A stretch of DNA of 64,000 nucleotides from a bacterium (GTDB lineage Bacteria > UBP18 > UBA7526): the NCBI GenBank assembly GCA_030615855.1, contig JAUWYL010000001.1:1-64000 (forward strand), in the 5' to 3' direction. This document shows, in pieces, positions 33,153-42,833 of this stretch. The notes beneath the pieces are model-generated. The model was not told the origin of the DNA, made no database searches, and saw only the letters and a list, made by a program, of their open reading frames with translations. Both the position numbers and the translations under genes were made by a program. How positions within the stretch are numbered: the stretch's first letter is position 1; every line of letters starts with the position of its first letter.

Positions 33153-33503
33153 TTGAAATTATCTATAGTTATTCCTGCGTGTAATGAGGAAAAGACGCTT
33201 GAGAAAGTTGTTAAAGAAATAAAGAAGGTATTACAAAAAGAGAATATTTGTAATGAAATTATCATTATCGATGATAACAGTGTTGATCAAACAGGAAATA
33301 TTGCTGACTGGAAACTGCTTCTTCAACATCTCCTTTTTATTCCCGCAAGGCTCGTTGTTTCACTCTTAAAAGGTAAGATTACTTCTTTGATAGGTTTTAT
33401 TTATGCTTTGAAACATCTAAAGGAAGTAATTAGAAAAAGAAGATCTGAAAAACAATTTGCAAGAATAAATGATAATGAAATTTTTAACCTTTTTAAGGAA
33501 TAA
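33153..33503 (+). pseudogene. GT2 glycosyltransferase with internal deletion
   Basis: A 116-codon frame (TTG start) begins like a GT2 enzyme, LSIVIPACNEEKTLEKVVKE and IIIIDDNSVDQTG, but after about 50 residues jumps to WKLLLQHLLFIPARLVVSLL and YALKHLKEVIRKRRSEK, which is a GT2 C-terminal tail. The DxD region and acceptor site are missing. The frame stays open, so a short product might form, but it cannot be an active transferase. Confidence 0.75.
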
Positions 33504-33507
33504 TTAA

Positions 33508-34632
33508 ATGATGATAAAAAAGATAAAGGTTGCCTTAGGTATTATTACCAGAAAAGTTCTAACTGGGCCAATAGAGGTTTCGGTTGACCTTACCAGAAAG
33601 TGTACCCTTGATTGTCTTATGTGTTGGTGGTGGAGTCCACTCATAAAGAAACACCCTTCTTCAGAATGGGCAAACCAAGAGATGGATTATGAATTATTCA
33701 GAGAGTTAATTGAGGACTTTAAAAAGATCCAGGTAAAAAGGATTATCCTCGGTGGACAGGGAGACCCATTCCTATATCCCAGGATATTGGATGCTGTCGA
33801 AATAATTAAGAAAGCAGGCATGGAGGTAGCCCTGATTACCTGTGGGGCTTATTTTAATGAAAAGAGAATAAGAACTATTTTTGACTTAGGGGTAGATAGT
33901 TTGGATGTCAGTTTGCAGGCAGCAACCGCAGGAACCTACCTAAAGATACATCCCGGGCAAAAGGAGGAAACCTTTAAGAGAATCAAGAACCAGCTAATTC
34001 TGTTAACCGAACTTAAAAAGACCTTTAATCAGACTGTTCCTAAGGTAAGGATAATACATGTAATTTGTAATCTTAACTACCAAGAGACGGTAAAAATAAT
34101 TGAGCTCGCTAAAGAGGTGGGTGCAGACTCGATAGGTTTTAAAAGGTTAGATGTTATTCCGGAAACAAGAGGGCTTCTATTAACTAAAGAACAATTAGCT
34201 GAATTAAGAGATTTATTGAATGAAGCAGAGAAGAAGGCTATGGAGTTAGAAATAGATACTGCTATTAGCACTTATCGAAAATACATTCTGGAGGGTCTAA
34301 CCACAGGAGTCTATACTACCGATTTCTACTCCCGTATTCCTTGTTATGTAGGTTGGCGTTCGGCAAGAATTCTATCAGATGGAAATGTAATTCCCTGTTG
34401 TGGATGCTACGACCTTATTTTGGGAAATATATTTTATTCTTCTTTTATCACCATCTGGAATTCCGAGAAATATCATAGATTTCGACAGCAAGCAATAGGC
34501 ATAAACAAAGAGACTCTACTTCAGGAGGGATGCAAATGCTACTCTTGTGTAGACTATGGTCCGAATCTGGGAATTTATCGCAAACTGCATCCCATTAAGG
34601 CAAAGAAAATTTCTAAAGAGGTTATAATCTAA
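33508..34632 (+). CDS. Radical SAM/SPASM protein of the glycan locus
   Basis: 374 residues. The radical SAM motif is CTLDCLMCW in VDLTRKCTLDCLMCWWW, followed by IILGGQGDPFLYP in the GGE position. A C-terminal SPASM-like region has CYVGWRSARILSDGNVIPCC, GNIF..., and GCKCYSC. Unlike the enzyme at 2018 there is no PqqD or precursor nearby, so a sugar or nucleotide substrate is more likely. Its last 12 codons are echoed by a 36-nt remnant at 36397. Confidence 0.8.
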   Translation: MMIKKIKVALGIITRKVLTGPIEVSVDLTRKCTLDCLMCWWWSPLIKKHPSSEWANQEMDYELFRELIEDFKKIQVKRIILGGQGDPFLYPRILDAVEIIKKAGMEVALITCGAYFNEKRIRTIFDLGVDSLDVSLQAATAGTYLKIHPGQKEETFKRIKNQLILLTELKKTFNQTVPKVRIIHVICNLNYQETVKIIELAKEVGADSIGFKRLDVIPETRGLLLTKEQLAELRDLLNEAEKKAMELEIDTAISTYRKYILEGLTTGVYTTDFYSRIPCYVGWRSARILSDGNVIPCCGCYDLILGNIFYSSFITIWNSEKYHRFRQQAIGINKETLLQEGCKCYSCVDYGPNLGIYRKLHPIKAKKISKEVII

Positions 34633-34639
34633 AATCCGT

Positions 34640-35599
34640 ATGGATGAATATACAAAAAGAGCGAAAGAATGGCTTGAGCAAAAATATAAAGCTACCGATG
34701 AAAAGGGAGTCTATAAAAGTTACGCACCTATATATGGATTTAGTAAGGATCATCTTTGTTTAGGCTTATATAAAAACAATTACAATATTTTAAAACAAAT
34801 AAAAAGAGTATCTTTAGAATACAACATAGACAGTTTCTTAGAAGTCGGTTGCGCTGAGGGGTATGCTACGCATTTGGTAAAAGAAATTTTTGGATTTAGA
34901 GTCAATGTTTGTGATTTAAGCCTTGAGGCGGTTAAAAGAGCAAAAGAAATTTATGGCTTCCAAGGTTTTGTTGCAGATGTCCAGAGTATGAGTCATATTA
35001 AAAATGATAGCTTTGATTTAGTTTTGTGCTCAGAAACAATTGAACACGTTCCAAATCCAGAGAAGGCATTTGAGGAGTTAATGCGGATAGCTAAAAAAGT
35101 TTTAATTATTTCTGTTCCGGCGGCAAAAAATAAAAAAGAGGAGGAAGAATTTGTTTCTCCGGAAGGGGAGCAGACCCATTTAAATATTTTTACAAAAGAG
35201 GAGATTAGAAGCTTTACTCGAGGTGGAAAAATAAGGGGAATATCGCTAAATTGGTTAAATAAAATAGAAGGTTTCTTTACAACCTATAATAAAAATGTCT
35301 TTTCTTATAAATCTAAACATTCAATGGCAATTTACAAAGTAGTTAGATTCTTATTTCCGCTAACAAAAAGATGTTACAGCGTTAATATAGCAGAGATATT
35401 TATAAGATTAGATTATTTATTGTGGGGTATATTGCCGGGTAGAGTTTCGACATATATGGTGGTATTTAAAAAAGTACCTCCAGAGTTTAAGAATAAACCA
35501 AAAAAATATAAGAATATTTTGTATTATATGCTTAAAGAAAGTAAGATCAGGCCTTATCTTCTTAAGAGTAAATTGAAATATGATAAAAAAGTCAGATGA
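34640..35599 (+). CDS. Class I SAM-dependent methyltransferase
   Basis: 319 residues. FLEVGCAEGYATHLV is motif I, VADVQSMSHIKNDSFDLVLC carries motifs II/III, followed by SETIEHVPNPEKAFEELMRI and ISVPAAKN. The C-terminal 120 residues are basic and match nothing I recognise. It overlaps the next methyltransferase by 20 nt. It probably methylates a sugar or chain end. Confidence 0.8.
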   Translation: MDEYTKRAKEWLEQKYKATDEKGVYKSYAPIYGFSKDHLCLGLYKNNYNILKQIKRVSLEYNIDSFLEVGCAEGYATHLVKEIFGFRVNVCDLSLEAVKRAKEIYGFQGFVADVQSMSHIKNDSFDLVLCSETIEHVPNPEKAFEELMRIAKKVLIISVPAAKNKKEEEEFVSPEGEQTHLNIFTKEEIRSFTRGGKIRGISLNWLNKIEGFFTTYNKNVFSYKSKHSMAIYKVVRFLFPLTKRCYSVNIAEIFIRLDYLLWGILPGRVSTYMVVFKKVPPEFKNKPKKYKNILYYMLKESKIRPYLLKSKLKYDKKVR

Positions 35600-36398
35600 A
35601 ATTAGAGAAAAACTAAAAAGGTATTATCAGTCTGCTGATCAATACGTAAATAGGATAAGTTCCATTGATAGAAGTGCCTATCAAGAATATGTCTCTTTTA
35701 TCTGCCGATATGGCAGAAGGGGTAGTTATCTTCTTGAGTTAGGTTGTGGGCCGGGCTCATCCTCTTTGATGTTAAATCAAAATGGTTTTAGGGTTATGGG
35801 ATTGGATATATCCCCACTTTTTCTTAAAGAGGCGAAGAATAAAAAATGCGAAGGTTTAGAATTTATTGCTGGGGATATATTAGATTTACCTTTTTCTAAT
35901 GATAGTTTCGATATAGTCAGCTGCTTTTTAACTATTGAACATCTTACTGATGTCCCCAGGGCATTAGAAGAAATGGCGAGAGTAACAAAATCACGAGGAT
36001 TGATAATAATTCTTTCTCCTAATCTACTATCCCCTTTCAATCAGTTGAATGCCCTGAAGAATATCCTTCTAAAGAAAAGGAATGAGGTGCTATTCTTGGG
36101 AAAGACAAATCCCTCATTAATCATGGTAGACTTTTTCAGGAATATAGTGATATCTATAATTAAAATATTGTCTTCTCGGCCACACTTTTTATATCGAATG
36201 CCTGTTTTAGAGAATAGGTTTAATTTCATACCGGATATGGATGCGGTGTATCTGGCTAATCCATTGGACTTGAAACACTGGTTCCAAAAGAAAGAGGGCT
36301 TTCAGATCGTAAAATATCAAGGTGAGGGAATTTCGGGCAGATTACTTCCAGATTTTGGTAGTGGGATACATTTAGTAGTGAGAAAAAATGTTTTTTAA
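35580..36398 (+). CDS. Class I SAM-dependent methyltransferase
   Basis: 272 residues. LLELGCGPGSSSLMLNQNGF is motif I, and FIAGDILDLPFSNDSFDIVS with TIEHLTDVPRALEEMARVT the later motifs. The hydrophobic NIVISIIKILSS stretch suggests membrane proximity. The gene overlaps the preceding methyltransferase. The stop is followed directly by a remnant of the 3' end of a SPASM gene, marking a recombination junction. Confidence 0.82.
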   Translation: MIKKSDEIREKLKRYYQSADQYVNRISSIDRSAYQEYVSFICRYGRRGSYLLELGCGPGSSSLMLNQNGFRVMGLDISPLFLKEAKNKKCEGLEFIAGDILDLPFSNDSFDIVSCFLTIEHLTDVPRALEEMARVTKSRGLIIILSPNLLSPFNQLNALKNILLKKRNEVLFLGKTNPSLIMVDFFRNIVISIIKILSSRPHFLYRMPVLENRFNFIPDMDAVYLANPLDLKHWFQKKEGFQIVKYQGEGISGRLLPDFGSGIHLVVRKNVF

Positions 36399-36432
36399 TT
36401 TATCGTAAACTTCATCCCATTGAGGCAAGGAG
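36397..36432 (+). repeat. 36-nt echo of the SPASM gene 3' end
   Basis: The sequence from aatttatcgtaaacttcatc onward matches 34572-34607, near the end of the SPASM gene, at 31 of 36 positions. It seems to be the leftover end of a diverged copy of that gene, with the two methyltransferase genes lying between the copies. Confidence 0.65.
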
Positions 36433-36441
36433 AGTTCATTC

Positions 36442-37218
36442 ATGAACAAATTATCGGTAATAATTACTACTAAGAATGAAGAGAAAAACATTAGAAATTG
36501 TTTAGAAAATGTTAAATGGGCAGATGAAATCGTAATTGTGGATGATATGAGTAACGATAGAACGGTAGAAATCTGCAAAAAATATACGGAAAAGGTTTTT
36601 TCAAATGACAGCAAAGGCGGTCTTAGTACCAACAGGAATTTAGGAATAGAAAAAAGTACTGGAAATTGGATATTTACCCTCGATGCTGATGAGATGATCA
36701 CTCCTGAACTGGCGAAAGAGATTAGACAAGCAGTAAATAATAGAGCCCACATTGCCTACTATATCTCAAGGAAGAATTATTTTTTAGGGAAATGGATAAG
36801 AGGCTGTGACTGGTATCCAGATTACAGCATAAGACTCTTTAAAAAGGGTATTGCCAGATGGCCTTCAGGTATTCACGATGTAATAAGGATAAAAGAGAAG
36901 AAGAAAGTTGGCTATCTGAAAAATCCCATGATTCATGATAGTTATCAAAGTCTGAATCAATATTTTGAAAAATTTAATCGCAATACCTCACGTCTTGCCC
37001 AGGAGGAATATGATAAAGGAATAAGGATAAGCAAAAAGAATTTCTTTACTTACTTTATGTTGGAGCCGTTATTTTGGTTCTTTCGCAAATATTTTTTATG
37101 GAAAGGCTATAAAGATGGATTTAGAGGCTTCTTCATAAGCCTTTCCTCTGCCCTGGTTATCTTTACTACTTATGCCAAATTATGGGAGAAGCAGAAGGTA
37201 AAGAATGAAATCATTTAA
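36442..37218 (+). CDS. Glycosyltransferase family 2 (WaaE/KdtX-like)
   Basis: 258 residues. LSVIITTKNEEKNIRNCLEN, WADEIVIVDDMSNDRTVEIC, the NRNLGIEKSTGNWIFTLDAD catalytic Asp pair, and WYPDYSIRLFKKG match the LPS-core beta-glucosyltransferase (WaaE/KdtX) group. The C-terminal amphipathic/hydrophobic tail suggests inner-membrane association. It overlaps the GT4 gene that follows by 14 nt. Confidence 0.82.
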   Translation: MNKLSVIITTKNEEKNIRNCLENVKWADEIVIVDDMSNDRTVEICKKYTEKVFSNDSKGGLSTNRNLGIEKSTGNWIFTLDADEMITPELAKEIRQAVNNRAHIAYYISRKNYFLGKWIRGCDWYPDYSIRLFKKGIARWPSGIHDVIRIKEKKKVGYLKNPMIHDSYQSLNQYFEKFNRNTSRLAQEEYDKGIRISKKNFFTYFMLEPLFWFFRKYFLWKGYKDGFRGFFISLSSALVIFTTYAKLWEKQKVKNEII

Positions 37219-38317
37219 TATCCTATATCTAGCTAATTCTGGAGAGATATTTGGCGGGGGACAAGTAAGCCTGTTGGGACTTCTAGAACGACTCAATAAA
37301 AAGAGATTTAAGCCCCTGGTTGTCTGCCCATCTAAGGGAAGCTTGGTTGATGAATTGAAGAGAACGGGTATTGAAACCGAGATTATTAAGATGGAAACTC
37401 TGCGGGAGTTGAATATCTTCTCCTGGATGAAAACAATTAATAGATTGGTTCGATTGATAAGGAAGGAAAAGATTGACTTAGTCCATAGCAATGGCTCGCG
37501 AGCCACCATTTACGGGGGGATTGCTGCAAGATTGACCAGAACTCCTCTCATCTGGCATGTGAGGATTGCCGACCGTGATAGGTTGCTTGACAAACTCTTA
37601 GCCAAGCTGGCTACTAAAATCGTAGTTATCTCAAAAGCAGTTAGCAAAAGATTTGACTGGTTAAAGAATAAAGGAAAGAAGGTTGTTGTTATCTATAACG
37701 GTATCGATTTAGAAAAATTTAATCCTGCTATCGATGGGGAGAGAATAAGAGAAGAGTTCCGTCTTTCCCCTGAGACACCACTGGTAGGAATCGTGGGTCG
37801 CCTGGATTGGTATAAAGGACACCAGTATTTTTTGCAAGCCGCTAAAAAGGTAACTAAAACTATACCTGAAGCCCGTTTCTTAATTGTAGGTGATGGGGAG
37901 CGCAGAAAGCGACTTGAGAATCTAAGGAAAGAATTAGGTCTTAATAAGAGCGTTATCTTTACTGGAAATCGGAGAGACATCCCGCAGATTTTGGCCAGTC
38001 TGGATCTCTTTGTTCTCTCCTCAGTGAGTGAAGGATTTGGTCGTTCTGCTGCAGAGGCCATGGCTTGTGCTAAGCCAGTTGTAGCTACCAGAGTGGGTGG
38101 TCTTTCTGAGGTGGTTGAGGATAGAGTGACTGGTTTGCTTATTCCTTCCGCAGAGCCGGTGGCTCTATCTCAGGCGATCATTATCCTGCTAAGGGATAAA
38201 GAAAAATCCCAGAGGATGGGCTTGAAGGGAAGAAGACGTGTAGAAGGGTTATTTGATATAAAAGGCCATGTTGAAAAAATAGAAAATTTATATGTAGGAT
38301 TAAAAAATGAAATTTAA
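37205..38317 (+). CDS. Glycosyltransferase family 4
   Basis: 370 residues, GT-B fold. ANSGEIFGGGQVSLLGLLER is the acceptor-side start, LVGIVGRLDWYKGHQYFLQA the linker, and SVSEGFGRSAAEAMACAKPV the nucleotide-sugar binding EX7E-like motif of GT4. A retaining transferase that acts on lipid-linked glycan at the cytoplasmic face. It shows overlaps of 11-14 nt with both neighbours, so it belongs to a tightly packed operon. Confidence 0.88.
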   Translation: MKSFNILYLANSGEIFGGGQVSLLGLLERLNKKRFKPLVVCPSKGSLVDELKRTGIETEIIKMETLRELNIFSWMKTINRLVRLIRKEKIDLVHSNGSRATIYGGIAARLTRTPLIWHVRIADRDRLLDKLLAKLATKIVVISKAVSKRFDWLKNKGKKVVVIYNGIDLEKFNPAIDGERIREEFRLSPETPLVGIVGRLDWYKGHQYFLQAAKKVTKTIPEARFLIVGDGERRKRLENLRKELGLNKSVIFTGNRRDIPQILASLDLFVLSSVSEGFGRSAAEAMACAKPVVATRVGGLSEVVEDRVTGLLIPSAEPVALSQAIIILLRDKEKSQRMGLKGRRRVEGLFDIKGHVEKIENLYVGLKNEI

Positions 38318-39155
38318 ATATGTAGGCTGTAATCTGTGTGGTCAGAATAATTTTAAAATCTTGCAGGCAGACGGACCATTTAAAGTAGTTAAATGTAAAA
38401 ATTGTGGGCTTATCTATACTAACCCTCAGCCAGAAGAAACCAGACTCCTTGAGCATTATAGGCAAGATCCCCATGCTTTATGGCTAAAAAAACAACCTGC
38501 TGCGGTAAAGAAATCGTGGGAAAGGAGGTTCAAAAAGGTACAGGCAAAGAGGTTAAAGAAGGTTCAATCCTTTAAGAGGGCAGGAGCGTTGTTAGATGTT
38601 GGTTGTGGATACGGCTTTTTTTTAAGTGAAGCAAAATTTAATGGTTGGAATGTCTATGGTGTAGAGATATCTGAAGGTGCGGTTAGCTATGCCAAGAATG
38701 TTTTTGGTATAGATGCATTTAAAGGGGAACTTAGAGATGCTCATTTTCCGGATAATTCTTTTGATGTTGTTACTTTTTGGCATTTGTTAGAGCACTCCAT
38801 AGACCCTTTAGGGAATTTAATTGAAGCAAAGAGGATATTAAAACCCGATGGGATATTAGTTGTTGCGGTTCCAAATGTTAGAAATTATATCTATAGGGTT
38901 GCATATATGTTTTTTAAGTTAAAGGCTCCAAAAATTTTTTCCCAAGGACTTAGAAAAATACATCTTTATCATTTTTCTGTTAATACATTAAAGGAAATAA
39001 TTAGAAAAGCAGGTTTTACTCCCATAAAGTTTGATATAGATAAAGAGAGAAGTGCGCTTCCAGAACGTGTTCTTGATACCTTCGCTTGGATTTTGTATAA
39101 AATTTTAAGAATTAATCTTGGTATAGCTTTAGAAGTTTATGCTAGAAAATCGTAA
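38307..39155 (+). CDS. Methyltransferase with N-terminal zinc ribbon
   Basis: 282 residues. CNLCGQNNFKIL and VKCKNCGLIYTNPQ form a CxxC...CxxC zinc ribbon, followed by a class I methyltransferase core (LLDVGCGYGFFLSEAKFNGW, FWHLLEHSIDPLGNLIEA). This two-part layout is common among glycan-locus methyltransferases and recurs at 49348. AT-rich relative to both neighbours, it may have entered separately. Confidence 0.85.
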   Translation: MKFKYVGCNLCGQNNFKILQADGPFKVVKCKNCGLIYTNPQPEETRLLEHYRQDPHALWLKKQPAAVKKSWERRFKKVQAKRLKKVQSFKRAGALLDVGCGYGFFLSEAKFNGWNVYGVEISEGAVSYAKNVFGIDAFKGELRDAHFPDNSFDVVTFWHLLEHSIDPLGNLIEAKRILKPDGILVVAVPNVRNYIYRVAYMFFKLKAPKIFSQGLRKIHLYHFSVNTLKEIIRKAGFTPIKFDIDKERSALPERVLDTFAWILYKILRINLGIALEVYARKS

Positions 39156-39190
39156 ATTAAAAATAGCAATTGATAAAGGAAGGTGAAAGG

Positions 39191-40321
39191 ATGAAATGTC
39201 TTATTACTGGCGGTGCGGGGTTTATTGGTTCTCACCTGGCAGATGCCTTAGTACAAAAAGGATATTCGGTTAGGGTCTTTGATAGTTTAGAGCCCCAAGT
39301 CCATGGACCAGAAGGGAGGCAACTTAAGAAGCCCCCTGAATATCTCAACCCAGCTGTGAAATTTATCCTGGGCGATGTATTAGATAGAAATGCTCTAAAG
39401 GATGCTATAAAAGGTGTAGAGGCCATCTTCCATCTGGCCTCAGCAGTAGGGGTAGGCCAGTCCATGTATGAAATAAGTCGCTATACCCAAGTCAACTCCC
39501 TGGGTACGGCAAACCTACTGGATATTTTAGCTAACCAGCGACATAAGGTAAAAAAACTCATTGTGGCCTCTTCTATGTCGGTGTATGGAGAAGGCAGTTA
39601 TAGATGTGGGGTATGCGGTATAGTCTATCCTGAATTGAGGTCGGAAGAACAATTAAGAAAAGGGGATTGGAAAATAAGGTGCCCCAGGTGTAAAAGAAGA
39701 GTAACCCCAGTTCCCATAGAAGAGAATAGACCTCTATTTCCAAGATCGGTCTATGCCATTTCTAAAGAATTCCAGGAGCGGATATCCTTAAACGTGGGCC
39801 AGGCCTATAATATACCCACTGTAGCCCTGCGCTATTTCAATGTCTACGGACCTCGGCAGTCTCTATCTAACCCCTACACTGGGGCAGCAGCTATATTTTC
39901 TTGCCGCATCTTAAACAATCGGCCTCCGGTGATATTTGAAGATGGTCTACAAAGCAGAGATTTTATCCATGTCAGCGATATCGTCCAGGCGAGCATCTTG
40001 GCTTTGAGAAAAAGTGAGGCCGATTATGAGGTCTTCAATGTAGGAACCGGTAGACCAACCACAGTTTTAGAGATTGCCAAGCAGCTCATTGAGAAAATGG
40101 ATTCTCAGATTAAGATAGATATTGTAAATCGATTCCGGGAGGGTGATATTAGACATGGCTACGCAGATATAACTAAGATTAAAAAGAGATTGGGCTTTGT
40201 TCCTAAAATTGATTTCAAGGTTGGAGTCGCTGATTTAGTTGAATGGGCCAAGACTCAAAAGGCTGTGGATTACTTTGAAAAAGCCAAAAGGCAATTAGAA
40301 AAGAAGGGTCTTACTAAATAA
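39191..40321 (+). CDS. NAD-dependent sugar epimerase/dehydratase with zinc-ribbon insert
   Basis: ATG 39191 is used (AAGGAAGGTGAAAGG before it); the track start at 39170 lies in the RBS. 376 residues. CLITGGAGFIGSHLADALVQ is the NAD-binding loop and YAISKEFQER the YxxxK catalytic motif. Between them is an insert with CGVCG...CPRCKR, four cysteines as in a zinc ribbon, resembling the Cys insert of actinobacterial dTDP-rhamnose 4-epimerase-like enzymes. The likely reaction is C4 epimerisation of a dTDP- or UDP-sugar; the exact sugar is uncertain. Confidence 0.8.
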   Translation: MKCLITGGAGFIGSHLADALVQKGYSVRVFDSLEPQVHGPEGRQLKKPPEYLNPAVKFILGDVLDRNALKDAIKGVEAIFHLASAVGVGQSMYEISRYTQVNSLGTANLLDILANQRHKVKKLIVASSMSVYGEGSYRCGVCGIVYPELRSEEQLRKGDWKIRCPRCKRRVTPVPIEENRPLFPRSVYAISKEFQERISLNVGQAYNIPTVALRYFNVYGPRQSLSNPYTGAAAIFSCRILNNRPPVIFEDGLQSRDFIHVSDIVQASILALRKSEADYEVFNVGTGRPTTVLEIAKQLIEKMDSQIKIDIVNRFREGDIRHGYADITKIKKRLGFVPKIDFKVGVADLVEWAKTQKAVDYFEKAKRQLEKKGLTK

Positions 40322-40398
40322 ATCCCGCACCTTTAAACCCTTTAATATTTTTGATAACGCGGTATTATTAGCATTTTTGAATAAAAAAGGTGCGGGAT
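40322..40398. repeat. Empty inverted-repeat element
   Basis: ATCCCGCACCTTT (40322-40334) and AAAGGTGCGGGAT (40386-40398) are perfect 13-bp inverted repeats around a 51-bp AT-rich spacer. The left repeat starts on the base after the epimerase stop codon. It could be a terminator or an empty counterpart of the gene-carrying units elsewhere. Confidence 0.55.
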
Positions 40399-40418
40399 AA
40401 AGGGGAAGGCAGAATAAA

Positions 40419-42161
40419 ATGGATAAGAGGGGAATCATTTTTATCCTGATTTTTATTGCTATTTACTCGGCTTTTGCTCTGGCTTCAATTCATAAACCCT
40501 TGCAGGCAGATGAGATTTTCTTCGCGCTCGATGCCGAGCAGTCACATTACGGTAAGATAGGTATCGGGCATCCGCCGCTCTATTTAGATAGTCTCAGATT
40601 GATGGTGAAATTCTTGGGATTAAGAAGAGAGAATTTGCGCTTCTTCGCTATCCTGTGTTTTATGGTAACCTTATATCTGATTTACCTTATCGGGAAGGAG
40701 ATGACGCCTAATCATAGGAAGGGGCGGAATATTGGACTACTCGCCTCCTTTATCTATGCTACTCACCCCATGGTGATTCAGGGGTCGCTGATCCTTGATA
40801 TCGACAATAGTATTCTCACCCCTCTGCTAACCCTCTTCATACTTTCCTTTCTTAAAGTACGTGATAACCTCACTAGGAAAAGGTGCTTTCTTCTGGGCTT
40901 GCTCTTCTTTACCTGTCTGTGGTCAAAGTTATCCACTCCTCTGGTACTTATCCTGTCCCTATTTCTCTTTTACTTCCTAAAGGGACGAATTAGAGAAGGT
41001 TTAGTTAAGTCACTTCTCATTACTGCTGTGGGAATAGGGCTATTCTGTATTGTTTGGGTAAGCTATGCTTATCTCCATCATCTACCACCGCTGTTCTTAG
41101 TAGCACGTATTGCGCATCCCATCCAGAGGGGATTGGGCAGCATTTTCTCGTCCCTTCTTCCAGAACTAATAAAACGCACCATTAGAATTTCTCTCTGGAT
41201 AAGCCCCTTTCTACTCTTCCTCGGTCTGGGAGCCTTAGCCATGCGCCTCAAAGAGCGTTCCCGGGAGCGAATTACTTGGCCAACAGATTTTTGTCTACTA
41301 TATGTTCTTATCATTTTCTTTGGTTACATCTTGGTGAGTGGCACTATCTGGAGTTTTCCCAAGTATCACTATCCTTTATTAGCCGTTTTAGTACTTGTAG
41401 TGGCAGAAATAATTTATAGATTGAATCTCAAAATCGATAGGAAAAGCTTGATTTTATATGCCGGTCTAACTCTATTCTTTATCCTTTACAATGTAACAGT
41501 TGTTGGTGATTTGCTCTACCTATTTAATTATAACCTCAGAAACTTTCTCATTCTTGCTCCAGAAAAATTGCCTGGGGCGGTCAGGGATTTTCTCTGGCAT
41601 CTCCTCTTTTACTTCGTCCCCATCCCCTTGGCCATTCTGGCCATAAAAGTAAGCCACCGTAATTATAGGCCCTTAAAAGCAGTTATACTATCTCTATTCA
41701 TAGTTCTTATCTCAGCCAACATCTCTCTCAATATCCTTCAAGCCAAGGGGGGTTACAGCACCACTTATTGCTATGGAAGAGATATCAAGAATATGAGGCA
41801 GCTGGAAGAGTTCTTCCGAGAACTCAAAAGCAATAACCCCCAGGGCGTTATCATCGGGCCGGTGGACATAATCTATAATGCTGGCCTAAAACTCCCCCCA
41901 TATACCTACGATGTCATTGGAAAGAGTAGTAAGAAATTTCTTGAAGCAATAAGGGATGAGCGAGTAATCTGTGTCGTTTATGGTATATCTTGGAACAGTC
42001 TCTTCTCCTACCGGAATGTCTTTTCTGATAAATTGGTAAGAGAGAATCTCTTAGAGAATTATGAATGTAGGGAGATGGGGGAATATTCCGTTTGGTTGCG
42101 GAAAAACTTGCTATGGGGAAGAGAGGAAAGTGAGCGAAGAGATGAAGGAAGGCCAATTTGA
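40419..42161 (+). CDS. Glycosyltransferase family 39-like membrane protein (ArnT/PMT type)
   Basis: 580 residues with about ten membrane helices. The first loop has KPLQADEIFFALDAEQ, with the Asp-Glu pair expected in ArnT/PMT enzymes, then HPPLYLDSLRL. Such proteins transfer sugars from polyprenyl-phosphate donors on the periplasmic side. The C-terminal 100 residues are soluble. It overlaps the start of the following methyltransferase gene by about 30 nt. Confidence 0.8.
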   Translation: MDKRGIIFILIFIAIYSAFALASIHKPLQADEIFFALDAEQSHYGKIGIGHPPLYLDSLRLMVKFLGLRRENLRFFAILCFMVTLYLIYLIGKEMTPNHRKGRNIGLLASFIYATHPMVIQGSLILDIDNSILTPLLTLFILSFLKVRDNLTRKRCFLLGLLFFTCLWSKLSTPLVLILSLFLFYFLKGRIREGLVKSLLITAVGIGLFCIVWVSYAYLHHLPPLFLVARIAHPIQRGLGSIFSSLLPELIKRTIRISLWISPFLLFLGLGALAMRLKERSRERITWPTDFCLLYVLIIFFGYILVSGTIWSFPKYHYPLLAVLVLVVAEIIYRLNLKIDRKSLILYAGLTLFFILYNVTVVGDLLYLFNYNLRNFLILAPEKLPGAVRDFLWHLLFYFVPIPLAILAIKVSHRNYRPLKAVILSLFIVLISANISLNILQAKGGYSTTYCYGRDIKNMRQLEEFFRELKSNNPQGVIIGPVDIIYNAGLKLPPYTYDVIGKSSKKFLEAIRDERVICVVYGISWNSLFSYRNVFSDKLVRENLLENYECREMGEYSVWLRKNLLWGREESERRDEGRPI

Positions 42162-42825
42162 TAGGGTTGCCAATAAGTACGAAAAGATTATACCCCAACA
42201 CATAATTTTACATTATCTCAATAAAAGGATGGCCTTCATCAAAGGTATTATTAAAGAAGGACTGATTTTAGATGTAGGATGTGGAACGGGTTTATTGGCG
42301 AATAGATTAGAGAAATTGGGATTCAGGGTAGTGGGGCTGGAGCCTTCAAAAGGGATGCTTCAAGAGATGAAGAGAATGAAGAGAGATACTGCAATCTGTG
42401 GAACCTCAGAATCTCTTCCCTTTAAATCAGATAGCTTCGATCTGGTTTTAACCATTGTCACCTTACATCATATCGGTGATAGAAGAAGAATAGTCCAGAC
42501 TCTCTCAGAAATGGTTAGGGTAGTCAAACCAGAGGCAAAAGTCCTTATTTGGGCTCATAACCCCAATAATCCTTATTGGCCAATTTTTATGAGGAAACTT
42601 CCCTGGGACCAGGGGGTCAAGAGACTTATCCCATTAAAGGAGATATTAGAAGATCTTAAGAGAGAAGGGGTAAAAAAGGTAGAGGTCCATAGAAAAGGAT
42701 TTGTTCCAGACTTTATTCCCAGGGTTTTTTTACCCGCAGCAAGACTTTTAGAACTGATTCTGGAAGGTATGCCGATAATCCAAAACTTCTCTGCCCACAA
42801 TATAATTGTTGCTCAGAAAAGATAA
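42130..42825 (+). CDS. Class I SAM-dependent methyltransferase
   Basis: GTG 42130 (behind GAGAGGAAA) or ATG 42142 is more likely than the track's 42061, which adds non-homologous residues inside the previous gene. About 231 residues. ILDVGCGTGLLANRLEKLGF is motif I; GLEPSKGMLQEM, SLPFKSDSFDLVLTIVTLHH and MVRVVKPEAKVLIWAH complete the fold (Methyltransf_11 type). It may methylate the glycan or its lipid carrier. Confidence 0.85.
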   Translation: MSEEMKEGQFDRVANKYEKIIPQHIILHYLNKRMAFIKGIIKEGLILDVGCGTGLLANRLEKLGFRVVGLEPSKGMLQEMKRMKRDTAICGTSESLPFKSDSFDLVLTIVTLHHIGDRRRIVQTLSEMVRVVKPEAKVLIWAHNPNNPYWPIFMRKLPWDQGVKRLIPLKEILEDLKREGVKKVEVHRKGFVPDFIPRVFLPAARLLELILEGMPIIQNFSAHNIIVAQKR

Positions 42826-42833
42826 TATAGATA

